64,000 bases of DNA, from assembly GCA_045531905.1 (NCBI GenBank), contig JAZSEY010000011.1, positions 1-64,000 of the forward strand, written 5' to 3'. The stretch is from RGIG6919 sp045531905 (GTDB taxonomy: Bacteria > Bacillota > Clostridia > Lachnospirales > Lachnospiraceae). Under the pieces are notes generated by a model, which ran no database searches, had not been told where the DNA came from, and saw only the letters and a program-made list of their open reading frames with translations. The translations under genes and the position numbers were made by a program. This document shows, in pieces, positions 31,101 to 40,336 of the stretch. Position 1 is the first letter of the stretch, and each line of letters begins with the position of its first letter.

Positions 31101-33962
31101 CAAGTCAGCAAAAACTCGTATCATTTCCTTAGCTAATGCGTACTGCTTTGTCTTGCTATCAGCGTTCTTTGCCATGTCTAATATGAACTCTGGCAATTCC
31201 AATTCACCATTATTTTCTGACTCCAAACTACCTGTAGCATTTTCACCTGTCACAATCTCAGCCTTCAACCATCCATAACTTGTATGTTGCATTGTACAAG
31301 AAATACTTCCGGCAATGGAACTCTGTTCCATGCTAACAAATTGCACAGTCATCATTGCCCAGCCATCTTCCAACTCTACCGGAACCTGATAACTTTCCTG
31401 ATTACTCATCTTATTCAAAATAGACATACCTGTATGAATTTGCTTCAGTGACTGAATATCCCTAAAGGAAATGACACCTTCATCCACAGCAGCATCTACC
31501 ATTTCACTCATCTGATTAGAAATATCCTCATAGGCTTCCTGAATACTATCCTGATCTGTAAAATTCTCTTCTACCACGCTAAACATATCCTGAAGACTTT
31601 CCTCATCATCCTTACGGCAAGTCTTGTATAGATTCTTTACTAATCCAAATACGCCTGCTCTGTTTTGCTGCATTGCCTGTAACACCTGCACATTTCCGGC
31701 AGTATAGGAAATGTTAAACTCTGTCAGCATTTTCTCCACATCCACGGATACTTCTGGCATTGCCTCAGATGTAATCATTTCCTCAGAATAATGCTTTGTA
31801 AAGTTGGCGTTCTTTGTATGTTGCATTGCTTCTTTGCCTTGCTCTAAGCTCATTTCCAAAAATGCGTCCATACCACCAACAAAATCAATACCTTCTGGAG
31901 AAACAGAATCTGCCAACTCCTGTACCAATTCCTCCTCATAACGGAAGGCAGTCGCAATCTGTTCTGAAATAGATGTACCTCTTGCGGTTACGGAAGAAAG
32001 CATACCATTTTCATCAGATGCCTCAAGTTCCATGCCCTTTGCCTGATTACTTCTATGTGCAGACAACAGATTTGCTAGAGTTAACTCCTGTCCATTATTC
32101 ACCACAGTACCGATATCACGACCACTGAACTTTGAAATCTTATTTAGCAATCTAAAAATACCGATGTAACTTTCCTTCTCCGCTTCACTGATTTCTCCCT
32201 TTTGGTCTAAGCGATATAAGTATTCGCTGTAACGCTCATCTTCTTTGACAACCGTATCACCTTTATTCTGCTTCAAATGTACATTCAAAGCATCTACAGA
32301 CATATGTAACGGATTCTGATTTTCACGAATCAACTGTACAACAGCTTGTGGTGTCATTTCACGAAGCATTGTCTGAACCTTCAAATCTGCTTCTTTGATT
32401 TGTTTGATGGACGCTTCTGTAATTTCCATCTGATTATATCCTAAAATGCGGACTGCTCTTTGATTTGCTTCTGTGTTCTCAATGCCCATTTCCTGCAACA
32501 GGGAATCCATCCGAGCAAATGCCTTACCAATGGAATCACCCATATCGCTTCTAGGTGCTGTCATCATGGTCTCATAATGACCAACAGCCTGCCTTGCACT
32601 CTGACTGATACCTTCCTCGTAGAGAGAATTGATGGTAAACATTTCTTCTCTAGTAGCAATTACAAGGGCTGCTGCCGGCATTTCTTTCAGACCCGCTACC
32701 TTATGCATGGTTTCTTGATATAATACTACATTTTCTTTTGATGGTTCCACATGAAATGCTTCTAATGTTTCGGAAGCCATCTGGTTTTCTACTTCTTTCA
32801 GTTGTCTTACCACTTCTGAAAGTTCACTGGTATCAATGTGCATATTTTTCATAACCAATCTGGTCGCTACTTCATGAGTTAATGAAAGACGAATTTCCTC
32901 TAACTGTCTTTTGGCGGTAATCTCTGCCTTTGACATGTCTGCCACCTGTACCTCTATGGATACAGCATTCATCTTTTCCACAAAATGTTCTGCCCGCTCG
33001 CCAATGGTCTCGTAATATACATTTGCATTTTCCACATCCTTGCCAAATGCCTTCTGCTCCAACATATTGGCAGCCAATACCTCTGTTTTCACGCCATCCT
33101 TGTTAATATCACGAATTGCCACATAATTACGAAGATTGCCCACAGATACAGGAGCCTCATGCTCTAACATGGTACGAATACCAGAAAACATATATGTTTC
33201 ATCTTCTCCAGAAAGCCCTGCCTTCTCAATCAATTCCTGAAACTTTGGCGCAAGTGCTTCAAAATCTGCCTCAGAAAGATTTGCACTCTTTGTGGCGCCC
33301 TTTGCTGTCGTTGCAAATTCTGATTTGTAAAGATTAGAAATCGTAAGCTCCAGCTCATTCTTCATCAGATAAATGGTCTGCTGCTCATCAATCTGAAAAT
33401 TCTGGTCAATCAAATGATTCAACTTTACGTTTTCAAGTTCCTCAGGCATCATGCTAGCCAATGCGTCTCTTAAAGAATCATGAGTTGCATTTCCCTTTAC
33501 AGAGTCTATTCCATTGCAGATAGTGGCAAGTTCACGATTAAACTCTGCCTGGTTCTCTGCACTTCGAATACCCGCAACCAAGCCCATGATGTCAGATAAT
33601 TCCACACTGGAAATATCGATATTCATCATTTTCAGTTTTGCAATCTCATCTGCAGTCAGATTCTTGTAAATCTCGCGCATCTGCTTACGCTGCTCTTCCT
33701 CCGACATCTCATCATCGCCAGAATTGGTAGCACCATTCTTTTCTAGCAATTCCATATACTGCTCTGTATTCTTAAGCACCTGAGTCGTAGTCGCCGGCTC
33801 AATATCGCTATTCATAATCTGCTCAATCTGCTCTCCCATTTCACCAGTTGCCTGGACAGTGTCTGCATTGTTCGCAGCATCCAAATTAAGCATGTCCTCG
33901 TTACGATTCACATACATGCTGGTTCCTGATGTACTTTGATTGATACTTACCTGATAAGACAT
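31098..33962 (-). CDS. Large flagellum-associated protein of unknown function
   Basis: A 954-residue, mostly helical and acidic protein with no signal peptide. It opens MSYQVSINQSTSGTSMYVNRNEDML and has recurring helical segments such as LTADEIAKLKMMNIDISSVELSDIMGLV and LTISNLYKSEF. The C-terminal ~90 residues (YQVPVELEDGWAMMTVQFVS...CTMQHTSYGWLKAEIVTG) are beta-rich and recall the FliK hook-length control C-terminus. I recall similar Lachnospiraceae proteins being annotated DUF6240, but could not check. It lies before flagellin, so a flagellar role is inferred. The start is ATG at 33962 with GGGAGGA upstream. Confidence 0.65.
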   Translation of the reverse strand: MSYQVSINQSTSGTSMYVNRNEDMLNLDAANNADTVQATGEMGEQIEQIMNSDIEPATTTQVLKNTEQYMELLEKNGATNSGDDEMSEEEQRKQMREIYKNLTADEIAKLKMMNIDISSVELSDIMGLVAGIRSAENQAEFNRELATICNGIDSVKGNATHDSLRDALASMMPEELENVKLNHLIDQNFQIDEQQTIYLMKNELELTISNLYKSEFATTAKGATKSANLSEADFEALAPKFQELIEKAGLSGEDETYMFSGIRTMLEHEAPVSVGNLRNYVAIRDINKDGVKTEVLAANMLEQKAFGKDVENANVYYETIGERAEHFVEKMNAVSIEVQVADMSKAEITAKRQLEEIRLSLTHEVATRLVMKNMHIDTSELSEVVRQLKEVENQMASETLEAFHVEPSKENVVLYQETMHKVAGLKEMPAAALVIATREEMFTINSLYEEGISQSARQAVGHYETMMTAPRSDMGDSIGKAFARMDSLLQEMGIENTEANQRAVRILGYNQMEITEASIKQIKEADLKVQTMLREMTPQAVVQLIRENQNPLHMSVDALNVHLKQNKGDTVVKEDERYSEYLYRLDQKGEISEAEKESYIGIFRLLNKISKFSGRDIGTVVNNGQELTLANLLSAHRSNQAKGMELEASDENGMLSSVTARGTSISEQIATAFRYEEELVQELADSVSPEGIDFVGGMDAFLEMSLEQGKEAMQHTKNANFTKHYSEEMITSEAMPEVSVDVEKMLTEFNISYTAGNVQVLQAMQQNRAGVFGLVKNLYKTCRKDDEESLQDMFSVVEENFTDQDSIQEAYEDISNQMSEMVDAAVDEGVISFRDIQSLKQIHTGMSILNKMSNQESYQVPVELEDGWAMMTVQFVSMEQSSIAGSISCTMQHTSYGWLKAEIVTGENATGSLESENNGELELPEFILDMAKNADSKTKQYALAKEMIRVFADL

Positions 33963-34087
33963 AAGTATTCCTCCCATCTAAAAGCTCTTTCACTGTATAT
34001 TATTTCGGTTAGATTTCATGTTTTCCTTAGCAGGTGTAATAATTACTGTGTGTTTACTACTTCTTTTCATTGAGCGGAATTAATATC

Positions 34088-34441
34088 TCACAGGGCATTT
34101 TATGTATGCATGTTATCCTATTTGGATTATTTAGAATGTGTTAGTGCTGTTGTGTTATTTTTTCATATCACACACAATGTCCGAACAACGCAGGGGATGC
34201 TATTTGTTTCGGCGCGACGCTTGCGCTCGCCAAAATGCGTAACAGTACATAATGGAGCAACCATAACATATTATTATGGTTGCTCCATAAGGACTGACGC
34301 ATTTTGAGGCACGCCTCTAACAAATAGCATCCCCTGTGTTGAAGTTTTGTGTGTGGTATGAAATAAAAAATGACACAATCGGCACTTATACATTCTTAAT
34401 GATTCAAATACAATGACATGCATACATAAAATCCCCTGTGA
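34088..34441. repeat. Palindromic element C (long inverted repeat, 354 bp)
   Basis: Nearly the whole gap before the 954-residue gene and after a small membrane protein gene is one palindrome. The ends (TCACAGGG-ATTTTATGTATGCATGT) match in inverse with one mismatch in 26. The centre is ATGGAGCAACCATAA (34252-34266) with its complement ending at 34288. The core AAAATGCGTCAGTCCTTATG is at 34286-34305 on the minus strand. Arms align with element B (for example TTTGGATTATTTAGAATGTG), but the outer ends and apical stem differ. It has no open reading frame. Confidence 0.88.
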
Positions 34442-34465
34442 CATCCAATTCAACCAGATAAAAAA

Positions 34466-34485
34466 GGAGCTGTAAACACAGCTCC
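34466..34485 (-). terminator. Terminator of the small membrane protein gene
   Basis: GGAGCTGT-N4-ACAGCTCC followed by TTTTTTATC on the minus strand, 13 bp past the stop codon. Confidence 0.85.
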
Positions 34486-34498
34486 CAAGTCATACACA

Positions 34499-34651
34499 TT
34501 AAAATGTAATCTCTGATTTATTTTTCATTAGTTTGGCTGCACTGATGATGGAAATGGTTCCAATAATCAATCCTGCAACGATTGCAAGGATACCAACCAC
34601 TAAATTCCAAATACCAGACCATCTCATAGTATTGTATGCTTTCTCGCCCAT
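34499..34651 (-). CDS. Small membrane protein (50 residues)
   Basis: A 50-residue product, MGEKAYNTMRWSGIWNLVVG followed by ILAIVAGLIIGTISIISAA and KLMKNKSEITF: one or two membrane helices and a basic tail. GGAGG lies seven bases before the ATG and a strong terminator follows, so it is a real gene. The family is common in Lachnospiraceae but I do not know its function. Confidence 0.75.
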   Translation of the reverse strand: MGEKAYNTMRWSGIWNLVVGILAIVAGLIIGTISIISAAKLMKNKSEITF

Positions 34652-34689
34652 ACTGTCACCTCCGAAAGAGTTCTCTGAATTACCGCGAA

Positions 34690-35364
34690 TTATTTTACAC
34701 CATAAATCTCATAATATGCGTCGATTCTTGCCTTTAACTCATCATCAATGATTACTCTGCCCTTGTATGGCTTGTTGTATAAATGCTCTACTACCTCAGC
34801 CATAGTAACGATAGCAGTTGTCTCGATACCATACTTTTCTTCAATCTCAGCTAAAGCACTCTTATTGCCTTTACCCTTTTCCATACGGTCAACAGAAACC
34901 ACAAGACCTAAAATGTCTACATTGCCCTGAGCCTTGATAATAGGTAATGTCTCCTCGATGGATGTACCGGCAGTAGTAACATCCTCGATAATAACAACCT
35001 TCTGACCATCCTCAATTGGACTACCAAGTAAAATACCTGTATCGCCGTGATCCTTTACTTCCTTACGGTTAGAACAGTACATGATATCCTCATCGTACAT
35101 CTCAGCAATTGCCATTGTAGTTGCTACAGATAGTGGAATACCTTTGTAAGCTGGTCCAAATAACACGTCAAAATCTAAACCGTACTTGCTATTGATTGCT
35201 TCTGCATAGTACTCGCCTAATCTCTTTAACTGTGCACCATTTCTATAGAAACCTGTATTTACGAAGAATGGTGTCTTTCTACCACTCTTTGTAACAAAAT
35301 CGCCAAACTTTAATACATTACAATCAATCATAAATTCAATAAATTCACTCTTGTATGCTTCCAT
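34690..35364 (-). CDS. pyrE: Orotate phosphoribosyltransferase
   Basis: A 224-residue enzyme adding the ribose phosphate to orotate in pyrimidine synthesis. The PRPP loop is VVIIEDVTTAGTSIEETLPI (residues ~122-141), with FGPAYKGIPLSVATTMA and FVNTGFYRNGAQL upstream. The start is the ATG at 35364, ten bases after AGGAGG; fifteen upstream codons lack a site. It is separate from the pyrD-pyrK pair at the window's right end. Confidence 0.94.
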   Translation of the reverse strand: MEAYKSEFIEFMIDCNVLKFGDFVTKSGRKTPFFVNTGFYRNGAQLKRLGEYYAEAINSKYGLDFDVLFGPAYKGIPLSVATTMAIAEMYDEDIMYCSNRKEVKDHGDTGILLGSPIEDGQKVVIIEDVTTAGTSIEETLPIIKAQGNVDILGLVVSVDRMEKGKGNKSALAEIEEKYGIETTAIVTMAEVVEHLYNKPYKGRVIIDDELKARIDAYYEIYGVK

Positions 35365-35433
35365 TATTCCTAAACCTCCTATGAATTCGCATTTTACATA
35401 TACTACCATAAGATGAGGCTTTTTTCAAATCAT

Positions 35434-35619
35434 TTATTGCGCCTTTGTATTTGTCTGACACCCCGGACATTGACTACAGTTGCCTGCACATTTACCGGCA
35501 CAGACTTCCGCATCTGGACAACCGATACAGACTACGCCTTTCTTCTTACATTTAATCATATAAGAAATCGCAAGTCCCAGTATGATACAAATAACACCAA
35601 TTACCAAAAAGTCTGTCAT
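35434..35619 (-). CDS. FeoB-associated Cys-rich membrane protein
   Basis: A 61-residue protein with one membrane helix (FLVIGVICIILGLAISYMI) and a Cys-rich tail (KKKGVVCIGCPDAEVCAGKC, then AGNCSQCPGCQ). It lies 15 bp downstream of feoB. Proteins of this kind accompany FeoB and are thought to help ferrous iron uptake (FeoC-like role inferred). Confidence 0.85.
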   Translation of the reverse strand: MTDFLVIGVICIILGLAISYMIKCKKKGVVCIGCPDAEVCAGKCAGNCSQCPGCQTNTKAQ

Positions 35620-35634
35620 ACAAATACTCCTTTA

Positions 35635-37635
35635 TTACTCTTTAGCCAACTTATATTCAGCTTCAAACTTCTTGTTATTAGAAATAATCAAGCCTACCAC
35701 AATCGCTACAATCACGATAACTGCAATTAAGCCAGGAACAAAGCCTGCACCAAGTGCACCAGTTGTAATCAACGTACCAACCTGGTATACAAGGAATGCA
35801 ACAACATAACCTGTAGCAAGCTGAAGTGCAATACCACCCCAGAACCACTTTGGACTTTGCATTTCCGCATTCATGGCACCTAAGGCAGCAAAGCAAGGTG
35901 GAGTAAACAAATTAAACATTAAGTATGCAAGTGCTGCTACTCCTGTAATTCCCATTACCGATGCAACATCCATACCTGCACCTTCTACCATTTCAAGCGC
36001 TTCTGTATCAATGAAACTAGTCATGCCATAGCATACAGCCAACGTACCCACAACATTTTCTTTCGCAATAAAGCCTGTTACAGCTGCTGCGGCTAATTCC
36101 CATGCTGCTATTCCTACAATCGGAACCAGTACCACCGCAATCGGAGATGCAATTGAAGCAAGAATTGACGTATTTTCCATCCCTTCTTCAACTACTTGTA
36201 ATTTCCAATTAAAAGTCTGCATAATTTGAACAACTGTATTACATACCAAGATGATTGTACCAGCCTTTACAATATATGCCTTTCCTCTAGAAAGCATTGA
36301 GAAACATGCTCTCTTTAAGCTTGGAAGCTTATACTCTGGAAGCTCAATAATAAAGAAAGACTTTCTAAACTTCTGACCTGTCAAAGCCTTAATTAACAAA
36401 GCACCAAGTAAAATCAATATAATACCCACAAAATACATCGCTGTGCCAACCCATGGTGTATCTGGGAAGAATGCCCCTGCAAATAATGCGATAACAGGAA
36501 GTTTCGCTCCACATGGCATAAATGGTGCTAACATAGCTGTGGCTCTACGCTCTCTCTCATTACGAATGGTACGACAAGCCATAATACCAGGAATCGCACA
36601 TCCCGTACCGATAACCATCGGAATAACTGACTTTCCTGAAAGACCAACTCTCTTGAAAATAGGGTCTAACACAACAGTCGCACGTGCCATGTAACCGCAA
36701 TCCTCTAATAATGCGATTAAGAAATACATTACCATAACAAGTGGTAAGAAACCAACAACGGCACCAACACCACCAATAATACCATCTACCAAAAGGGACT
36801 GTAAGAATGGGTTTGCACCTTCTACCTTACCTGCTACCCATTCCTGGAAGGTTTCAATCCAACCTACTAACCAATCTGCAATCCATGTTCCAAGCGTTGT
36901 CTGGGAAATATGGAATACCAAGAACATAACTGCTGCAAAAATCACAACACCTAATACAGGCTGTGTAATTACCTTATCAACTTTGTCCTGAACAGTTGTA
37001 TCCTTCGTAAGCACCTTACGGGTCTCAACTTCCTTTACAATCTTATTTACAAAATCAATACGCTTTCTATCAGCTACCTCAACTGCCGCCTTATCCTGTA
37101 AATCGATATCATCCTGCACATATGGAGCAACCTGATTTTCACCCTCTAAAGAAACAGCCTTTTCTACAACTTCCTTCAAACCATCTGTTGATGTAGAAAC
37201 AGTCTTTACAACAGGACAACCCAACTTCTCTGCTAAAAGCTCCACATTAATCTTGGTATCCTTCTTCTCGTTAATGTCACTCTTATTCAGTGCCACAACA
37301 ACCGGAATTCCGAGTTCCAACAACTGTGTTGTAAAGAACAAGCTACGGCTTAAGTTAGTAGCATCCACGATATTAATAATTACATCTGGATTCTCATTCT
37401 TCACATAACCACTTGTGATACTCTCCTCTGATGTAAACGGAGACATTGAATATGCACCTGGTAAGTCAACTGCAATCAACTCCTCAGCTCCATCATAGTA
37501 AGTCTTCTTGATTGGACTTTCTTTCTTTTCTACTGTTACACCTGCCCAGTTACCAACCTTTTCACTTCTTCCGGTCAAGGCATTGTACATGGTAGTTTTT
37601 CCGCTATTCGGGTTACCCGTTAATGCGATTCTCAT
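35635..37635 (-). CDS. feoB: Ferrous iron transport protein B
   Basis: A 666-residue GTPase-coupled Fe2+ permease. The cytosolic G domain has GNPNSGKTTMYNALTG (G1), VGNWAGVTVEKKE (G2), VDLPGAYSMSPFTSEE (G3) and ALNKSD (G4). The membrane part contains the Gate repeats VIGTGCAIPGIMACRTIRNERE and MLSRGKAYIVKAGTIILV. The start is the ATG at 37635 (GAGGAGG upstream); eleven earlier codons lack a site. It follows feoA, from which it is separated by a hairpin and an operator-like dyad. Confidence 0.95.
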   Translation of the reverse strand: MRIALTGNPNSGKTTMYNALTGRSEKVGNWAGVTVEKKESPIKKTYYDGAEELIAVDLPGAYSMSPFTSEESITSGYVKNENPDVIINIVDATNLSRSLFFTTQLLELGIPVVVALNKSDINEKKDTKINVELLAEKLGCPVVKTVSTSTDGLKEVVEKAVSLEGENQVAPYVQDDIDLQDKAAVEVADRKRIDFVNKIVKEVETRKVLTKDTTVQDKVDKVITQPVLGVVIFAAVMFLVFHISQTTLGTWIADWLVGWIETFQEWVAGKVEGANPFLQSLLVDGIIGGVGAVVGFLPLVMVMYFLIALLEDCGYMARATVVLDPIFKRVGLSGKSVIPMVIGTGCAIPGIMACRTIRNERERRATAMLAPFMPCGAKLPVIALFAGAFFPDTPWVGTAMYFVGIILILLGALLIKALTGQKFRKSFFIIELPEYKLPSLKRACFSMLSRGKAYIVKAGTIILVCNTVVQIMQTFNWKLQVVEEGMENTSILASIASPIAVVLVPIVGIAAWELAAAAVTGFIAKENVVGTLAVCYGMTSFIDTEALEMVEGAGMDVASVMGITGVAALAYLMFNLFTPPCFAALGAMNAEMQSPKWFWGGIALQLATGYVVAFLVYQVGTLITTGALGAGFVPGLIAVIVIVAIVVGLIISNNKKFEAEYKLAKE

Positions 37636-37677
37636 GATTAATCCTCCTCTAATCCTGTTTAAAAGCATCTATCTATC

Positions 37678-37693
37678 GTTAGCATAAACTAAC
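37678..37693. promoter_or_regulatory. feoB operator-like dyad
   Basis: GTTAG-N6-CTAAC, the same arms as the site at 37984-37999 before feoA. Confidence 0.55.
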
Positions 37694-37707
37694 TCATTTT
37701 TATAAAA

Positions 37708-37730
37708 AATAGTGATATACATCACTATTT
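37708..37730 (-). terminator. Hairpin between feoA and feoB
   Basis: AAATAGTGAT-N3/4-ATCACTATTT, followed by TTTTATAAAAATG on the minus strand. It overlaps the feoA stop and may act as a partial terminator that sets the feoA:feoB ratio. Confidence 0.6.
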
Positions 37731-37941
37731 ATATTGAAATAGCTTTCGCTAATTCATTATCAATATTATATCTGGCATCCTTGATGGATACTACACAACC
37801 ACTTCTCTTACGGTCTACTACGGTAATCGGCTCCCCGCTATAACATCCCAAGGAAAAAAGAAATGCATTCAATTCCTCATCATCAGTCACGATATCCTTA
37901 ATAATATATTCTTCTCCAAGATTTGCTTCTGCCAAATTCAT
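37729..37941 (-). CDS. feoA: Ferrous iron transport protein A
   Basis: A 70-residue SH3-like protein: MNLAEANLGEEYIIKDIVTDDEELNAFLFSLGCYSGEPITVVDRKRSGCVVSIKDARYNIDNELAKAISI has the order and length of FeoA, the regulator of FeoB GTPase activity. It is the first gene of the operon. AAGGAAG is ten bases before the ATG. Confidence 0.9.
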   Translation of the reverse strand: MNLAEANLGEEYIIKDIVTDDEELNAFLFSLGCYSGEPITVVDRKRSGCVVSIKDARYNIDNELAKAISI

Positions 37942-37983
37942 CGTACTTACGCTTCCTTCTAAAATAATCGTATGCCAACTCGA

Positions 37984-37999
37984 GTTAGATTATTCTAAC
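37984..37999. promoter_or_regulatory. feoA operator (DtxR/MntR-like)
   Basis: GTTAGATTATTCTAAC, an inverted repeat GTTAG-N6-CTAAC just downstream of the feoA -10 box. The TTAG/CTAA arms resemble DtxR-family iron boxes rather than the classical Fur box. Confidence 0.6.
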
Positions 38000-38009
38000 T
38001 TCATTAGTG

Positions 38010-38038
38010 AGTTTAATACAAAAATTTACCAATGTCAA
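38010..38038 (-). promoter_or_regulatory. Promoter of feoA
   Basis: TTGACA-N17-TAAACT on the minus strand. Confidence 0.8.
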
Positions 38039-38075
38039 CAACTTTTTCAAGGATATTCAAACTTTTATTCTATTA

Positions 38076-38867
38076 TCATTTATACCGAATCAATTGATAA
38101 TGCACAAAACCTTTAATATCCTTTGGATTTAAATAATACTTTTCTCCCCAAGAAGAAACCACATATTTTCCATCCTCAGTCACATCGGTAATGGTCATGA
38201 AATGCCCATTTTTCACATGCGTTGCTTTACCATCTTCACTATACATCGTAAAATCACTACTCAATATAGAAACAGAACCTTTTCTTGCATACTTGAGAAA
38301 ATTCTTCGGAGTCACAGGCACTTCAATCTGTACATCTGCCTTTATGCCATACCTTTTACAATAAGTCTCCCAACGATACTTCATCTTATCCTGGTTATTC
38401 CCACAAGGCTTAGAAGTCCATTCAAAGACGCCATCCTTATCTTCATCCAATTTCTTTTGATCTTCAATGGGGTTATAAGTATCCCATGAAAAAAAGCCAA
38501 ATCGATCTTCATTGTGATTATCCATTTGACAGTACAAATCCACCAACACACGATTGAAATTCAATGTACCATCTACATCATACATACTAAAACCAAAAAT
38601 TTCACGAAACATATCCGGCTTTTCAGCATATTCATCAAACAAAGAGTTAATCATACTGACATAACCACAGCCCTCTCTATCCAACCGATAAAGAAAGGCC
38701 TTTACATCTTCGTCCTCCATGATAGGAAAATGTGCCTTGACTACCTTTTGCAATTCTTCTCGTTCGTATGGATTTTTGCCTAGGACTTCATGCGGTGAAA
38801 CCTGATTGGCACCGTATTCAGTTGATTCATTGTAGACAATAGGGTCTGCTTGATATTTTTTCTTCAT
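38076..38867 (-). CDS. Putative papain/C39-like cysteine peptidase domain protein
   Basis: A 263-residue protein without a signal peptide. REGCGYVSMINSLFDEYAEK (Cys67) is followed much later by KNGHFMTITDVTEDGKYVVSSWGEKYYLNPKDI; a Cys near the N-terminus, a His before two beta strands, and SSWG/KYY ending are the order in papain-like and peptidase C39 folds. The middle (~100-190) has MDNHNEDRFGFFSWDTYNPIEDQKKLDEDKDG of unknown role. It starts four bases after the GGDEF gene. No immunity or secretion partner is evident. The catalytic reading is an inference from motif order. Confidence 0.5.
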   Translation of the reverse strand: MKKKYQADPIVYNESTEYGANQVSPHEVLGKNPYEREELQKVVKAHFPIMEDEDVKAFLYRLDREGCGYVSMINSLFDEYAEKPDMFREIFGFSMYDVDGTLNFNRVLVDLYCQMDNHNEDRFGFFSWDTYNPIEDQKKLDEDKDGVFEWTSKPCGNNQDKMKYRWETYCKRYGIKADVQIEVPVTPKNFLKYARKGSVSILSSDFTMYSEDGKATHVKNGHFMTITDVTEDGKYVVSSWGEKYYLNPKDIKGFVHYQLIRYK

Positions 38868-38871
38868 TTAA

Positions 38872-40242
38872 CTAATCTAACTCAACAATTTTGTATCCGT
38901 TTTTACCGGTGCTTTTGATTTCATACATTAATTTGTCAGCTATTTCATATAATTCCTGGAATCTACGCTGTTTTGTTCCAGTAACACAACCAATAGATAC
39001 CGAAGAAAAACTTTGCGGATAATTCTTCTCTATGAAGCTATGATACTCCTCCTCAACTTTGGAAAACTTTGATTTTAGTCGTTTTGGATCCAACTTCATA
39101 TCAAAAAATGCAACAAATTCATCCCCACCAACACGGGTTAAAATCGTCTGCTCATCAAAAAATTTTAACAACAATTCTGCAAAATATTTAAGAGATGCAT
39201 CTCCAGCCACATGCGTGTATACATCATTCAACTGTTTCAAATTATCAATATCAAAAAATGCAAATGAATATTCTGAAGTCTGCTCCAGTGCCGTTTTCAT
39301 CTTCCGAATGCCACCACCACGATTATGCAAACCAGTAAGTGCATCATAACTGGCTTCCTTTTGCAGACGCTCCTTCAGTTTCGCATCCTCTGTCATATCA
39401 TAAATCACACAGATAATTATTTCTTTCTTATCCGGCATAATCATCTTTTTGCCAATATCGTATACATGAATGTAGTGTCCATCCTTATGTCTAAGACGAT
39501 ACTCAATTCCATACTGTGTATTGGTGCTATAGCTATGCATCGTTTCCTTATTAACCATATCCATATCATCAGGATGAATATGACTAATACCAAGACCTTT
39601 TGCATCCTTGTAATATTCATCGTAAGAAGAATACCCCAAAAGTTTTAGGTATTTCTCGTTCACAAAATACAACGGGAATCCCTCTTCTGCATAACCACTA
39701 ATAATACCGCCTGGAACAGACTGACTCATAATATCGAAAATGATTTGTTCCATATGCACCTTATCTATCAATGGATTATCATTTGCATACTTTAATGGTA
39801 AGAATTCTTTCTCCTCTGTAATACTACTAGGCTCTGATATATGCATGGATACAACCGAAAAGCCAGATTCTAAAAGTCTAAACAGACCTGTAAAGCGCGT
39901 CGTATATACAATTGTTTGTTCTTTATCATCGGAAATCAACACTTCCAGACCAGCTAAAATATTCCAAAGTTTATCGGCAACTTCCTTCCCATGAATGAAT
40001 GTAAGTTTGTATGCCATCGATTCTGGTATAGCACTCAATTCAGCACATAATAACTGACTAAACTCTGCCTTACTCGTTGCAATCTCATCCCCACCAGTTC
40101 CAAAACTGCAAAAATCTTCTTCTATATATGAAAGCGTTGTATCATAATTTCGTTCCAAAAGATAACTATCCAGAAAAGACTTAAATGCCATATACGCCGG
40201 ACAATGCTCATATCCTATTGTCTTGTGTGTAAATGTTGTCAT
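38872..40242 (-). CDS. SnoaL-like/PAS/GGDEF diguanylate cyclase
   Basis: A 456-residue cytosolic protein. Residues ~10-150 resemble a SnoaL-like (NTF2 fold) domain (FLDSYLLERNYDTTLSYIEEDFCSFGTGGDE). Residues ~165-280 form a PAS domain (GGIISGYAEEGFPLYFVNEKYLKLLGYSSYDEYY, then YRLRHKDGHYIHVYDIGKKM). Residues ~290-450 form a GGDEF domain with TRVGGDEFVAFFD intact, predicting c-di-GMP synthesis. No EAL domain is present. CAGGAGGAG precedes the ATG. Its downstream gene is the peptidase-like protein. Confidence 0.85.
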   Translation of the reverse strand: MTTFTHKTIGYEHCPAYMAFKSFLDSYLLERNYDTTLSYIEEDFCSFGTGGDEIATSKAEFSQLLCAELSAIPESMAYKLTFIHGKEVADKLWNILAGLEVLISDDKEQTIVYTTRFTGLFRLLESGFSVVSMHISEPSSITEEKEFLPLKYANDNPLIDKVHMEQIIFDIMSQSVPGGIISGYAEEGFPLYFVNEKYLKLLGYSSYDEYYKDAKGLGISHIHPDDMDMVNKETMHSYSTNTQYGIEYRLRHKDGHYIHVYDIGKKMIMPDKKEIIICVIYDMTEDAKLKERLQKEASYDALTGLHNRGGGIRKMKTALEQTSEYSFAFFDIDNLKQLNDVYTHVAGDASLKYFAELLLKFFDEQTILTRVGGDEFVAFFDMKLDPKRLKSKFSKVEEEYHSFIEKNYPQSFSSVSIGCVTGTKQRRFQELYEIADKLMYEIKSTGKNGYKIVELD

Positions 40243-40336
40243 TGTTCTCCTCCTGATGCCACTTTATAATAATACAAACACAGACATTATACCGTATTAA
40301 AAATTAAATCGCAATTTATTGAATGCATCTATTCTC

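Noticed and set aside
24969..34441. Elements B and C as insertion sequences
   Set aside because: No transposase, no target-site duplication noticed, and the inverted repeats run the whole length instead of only the ends.
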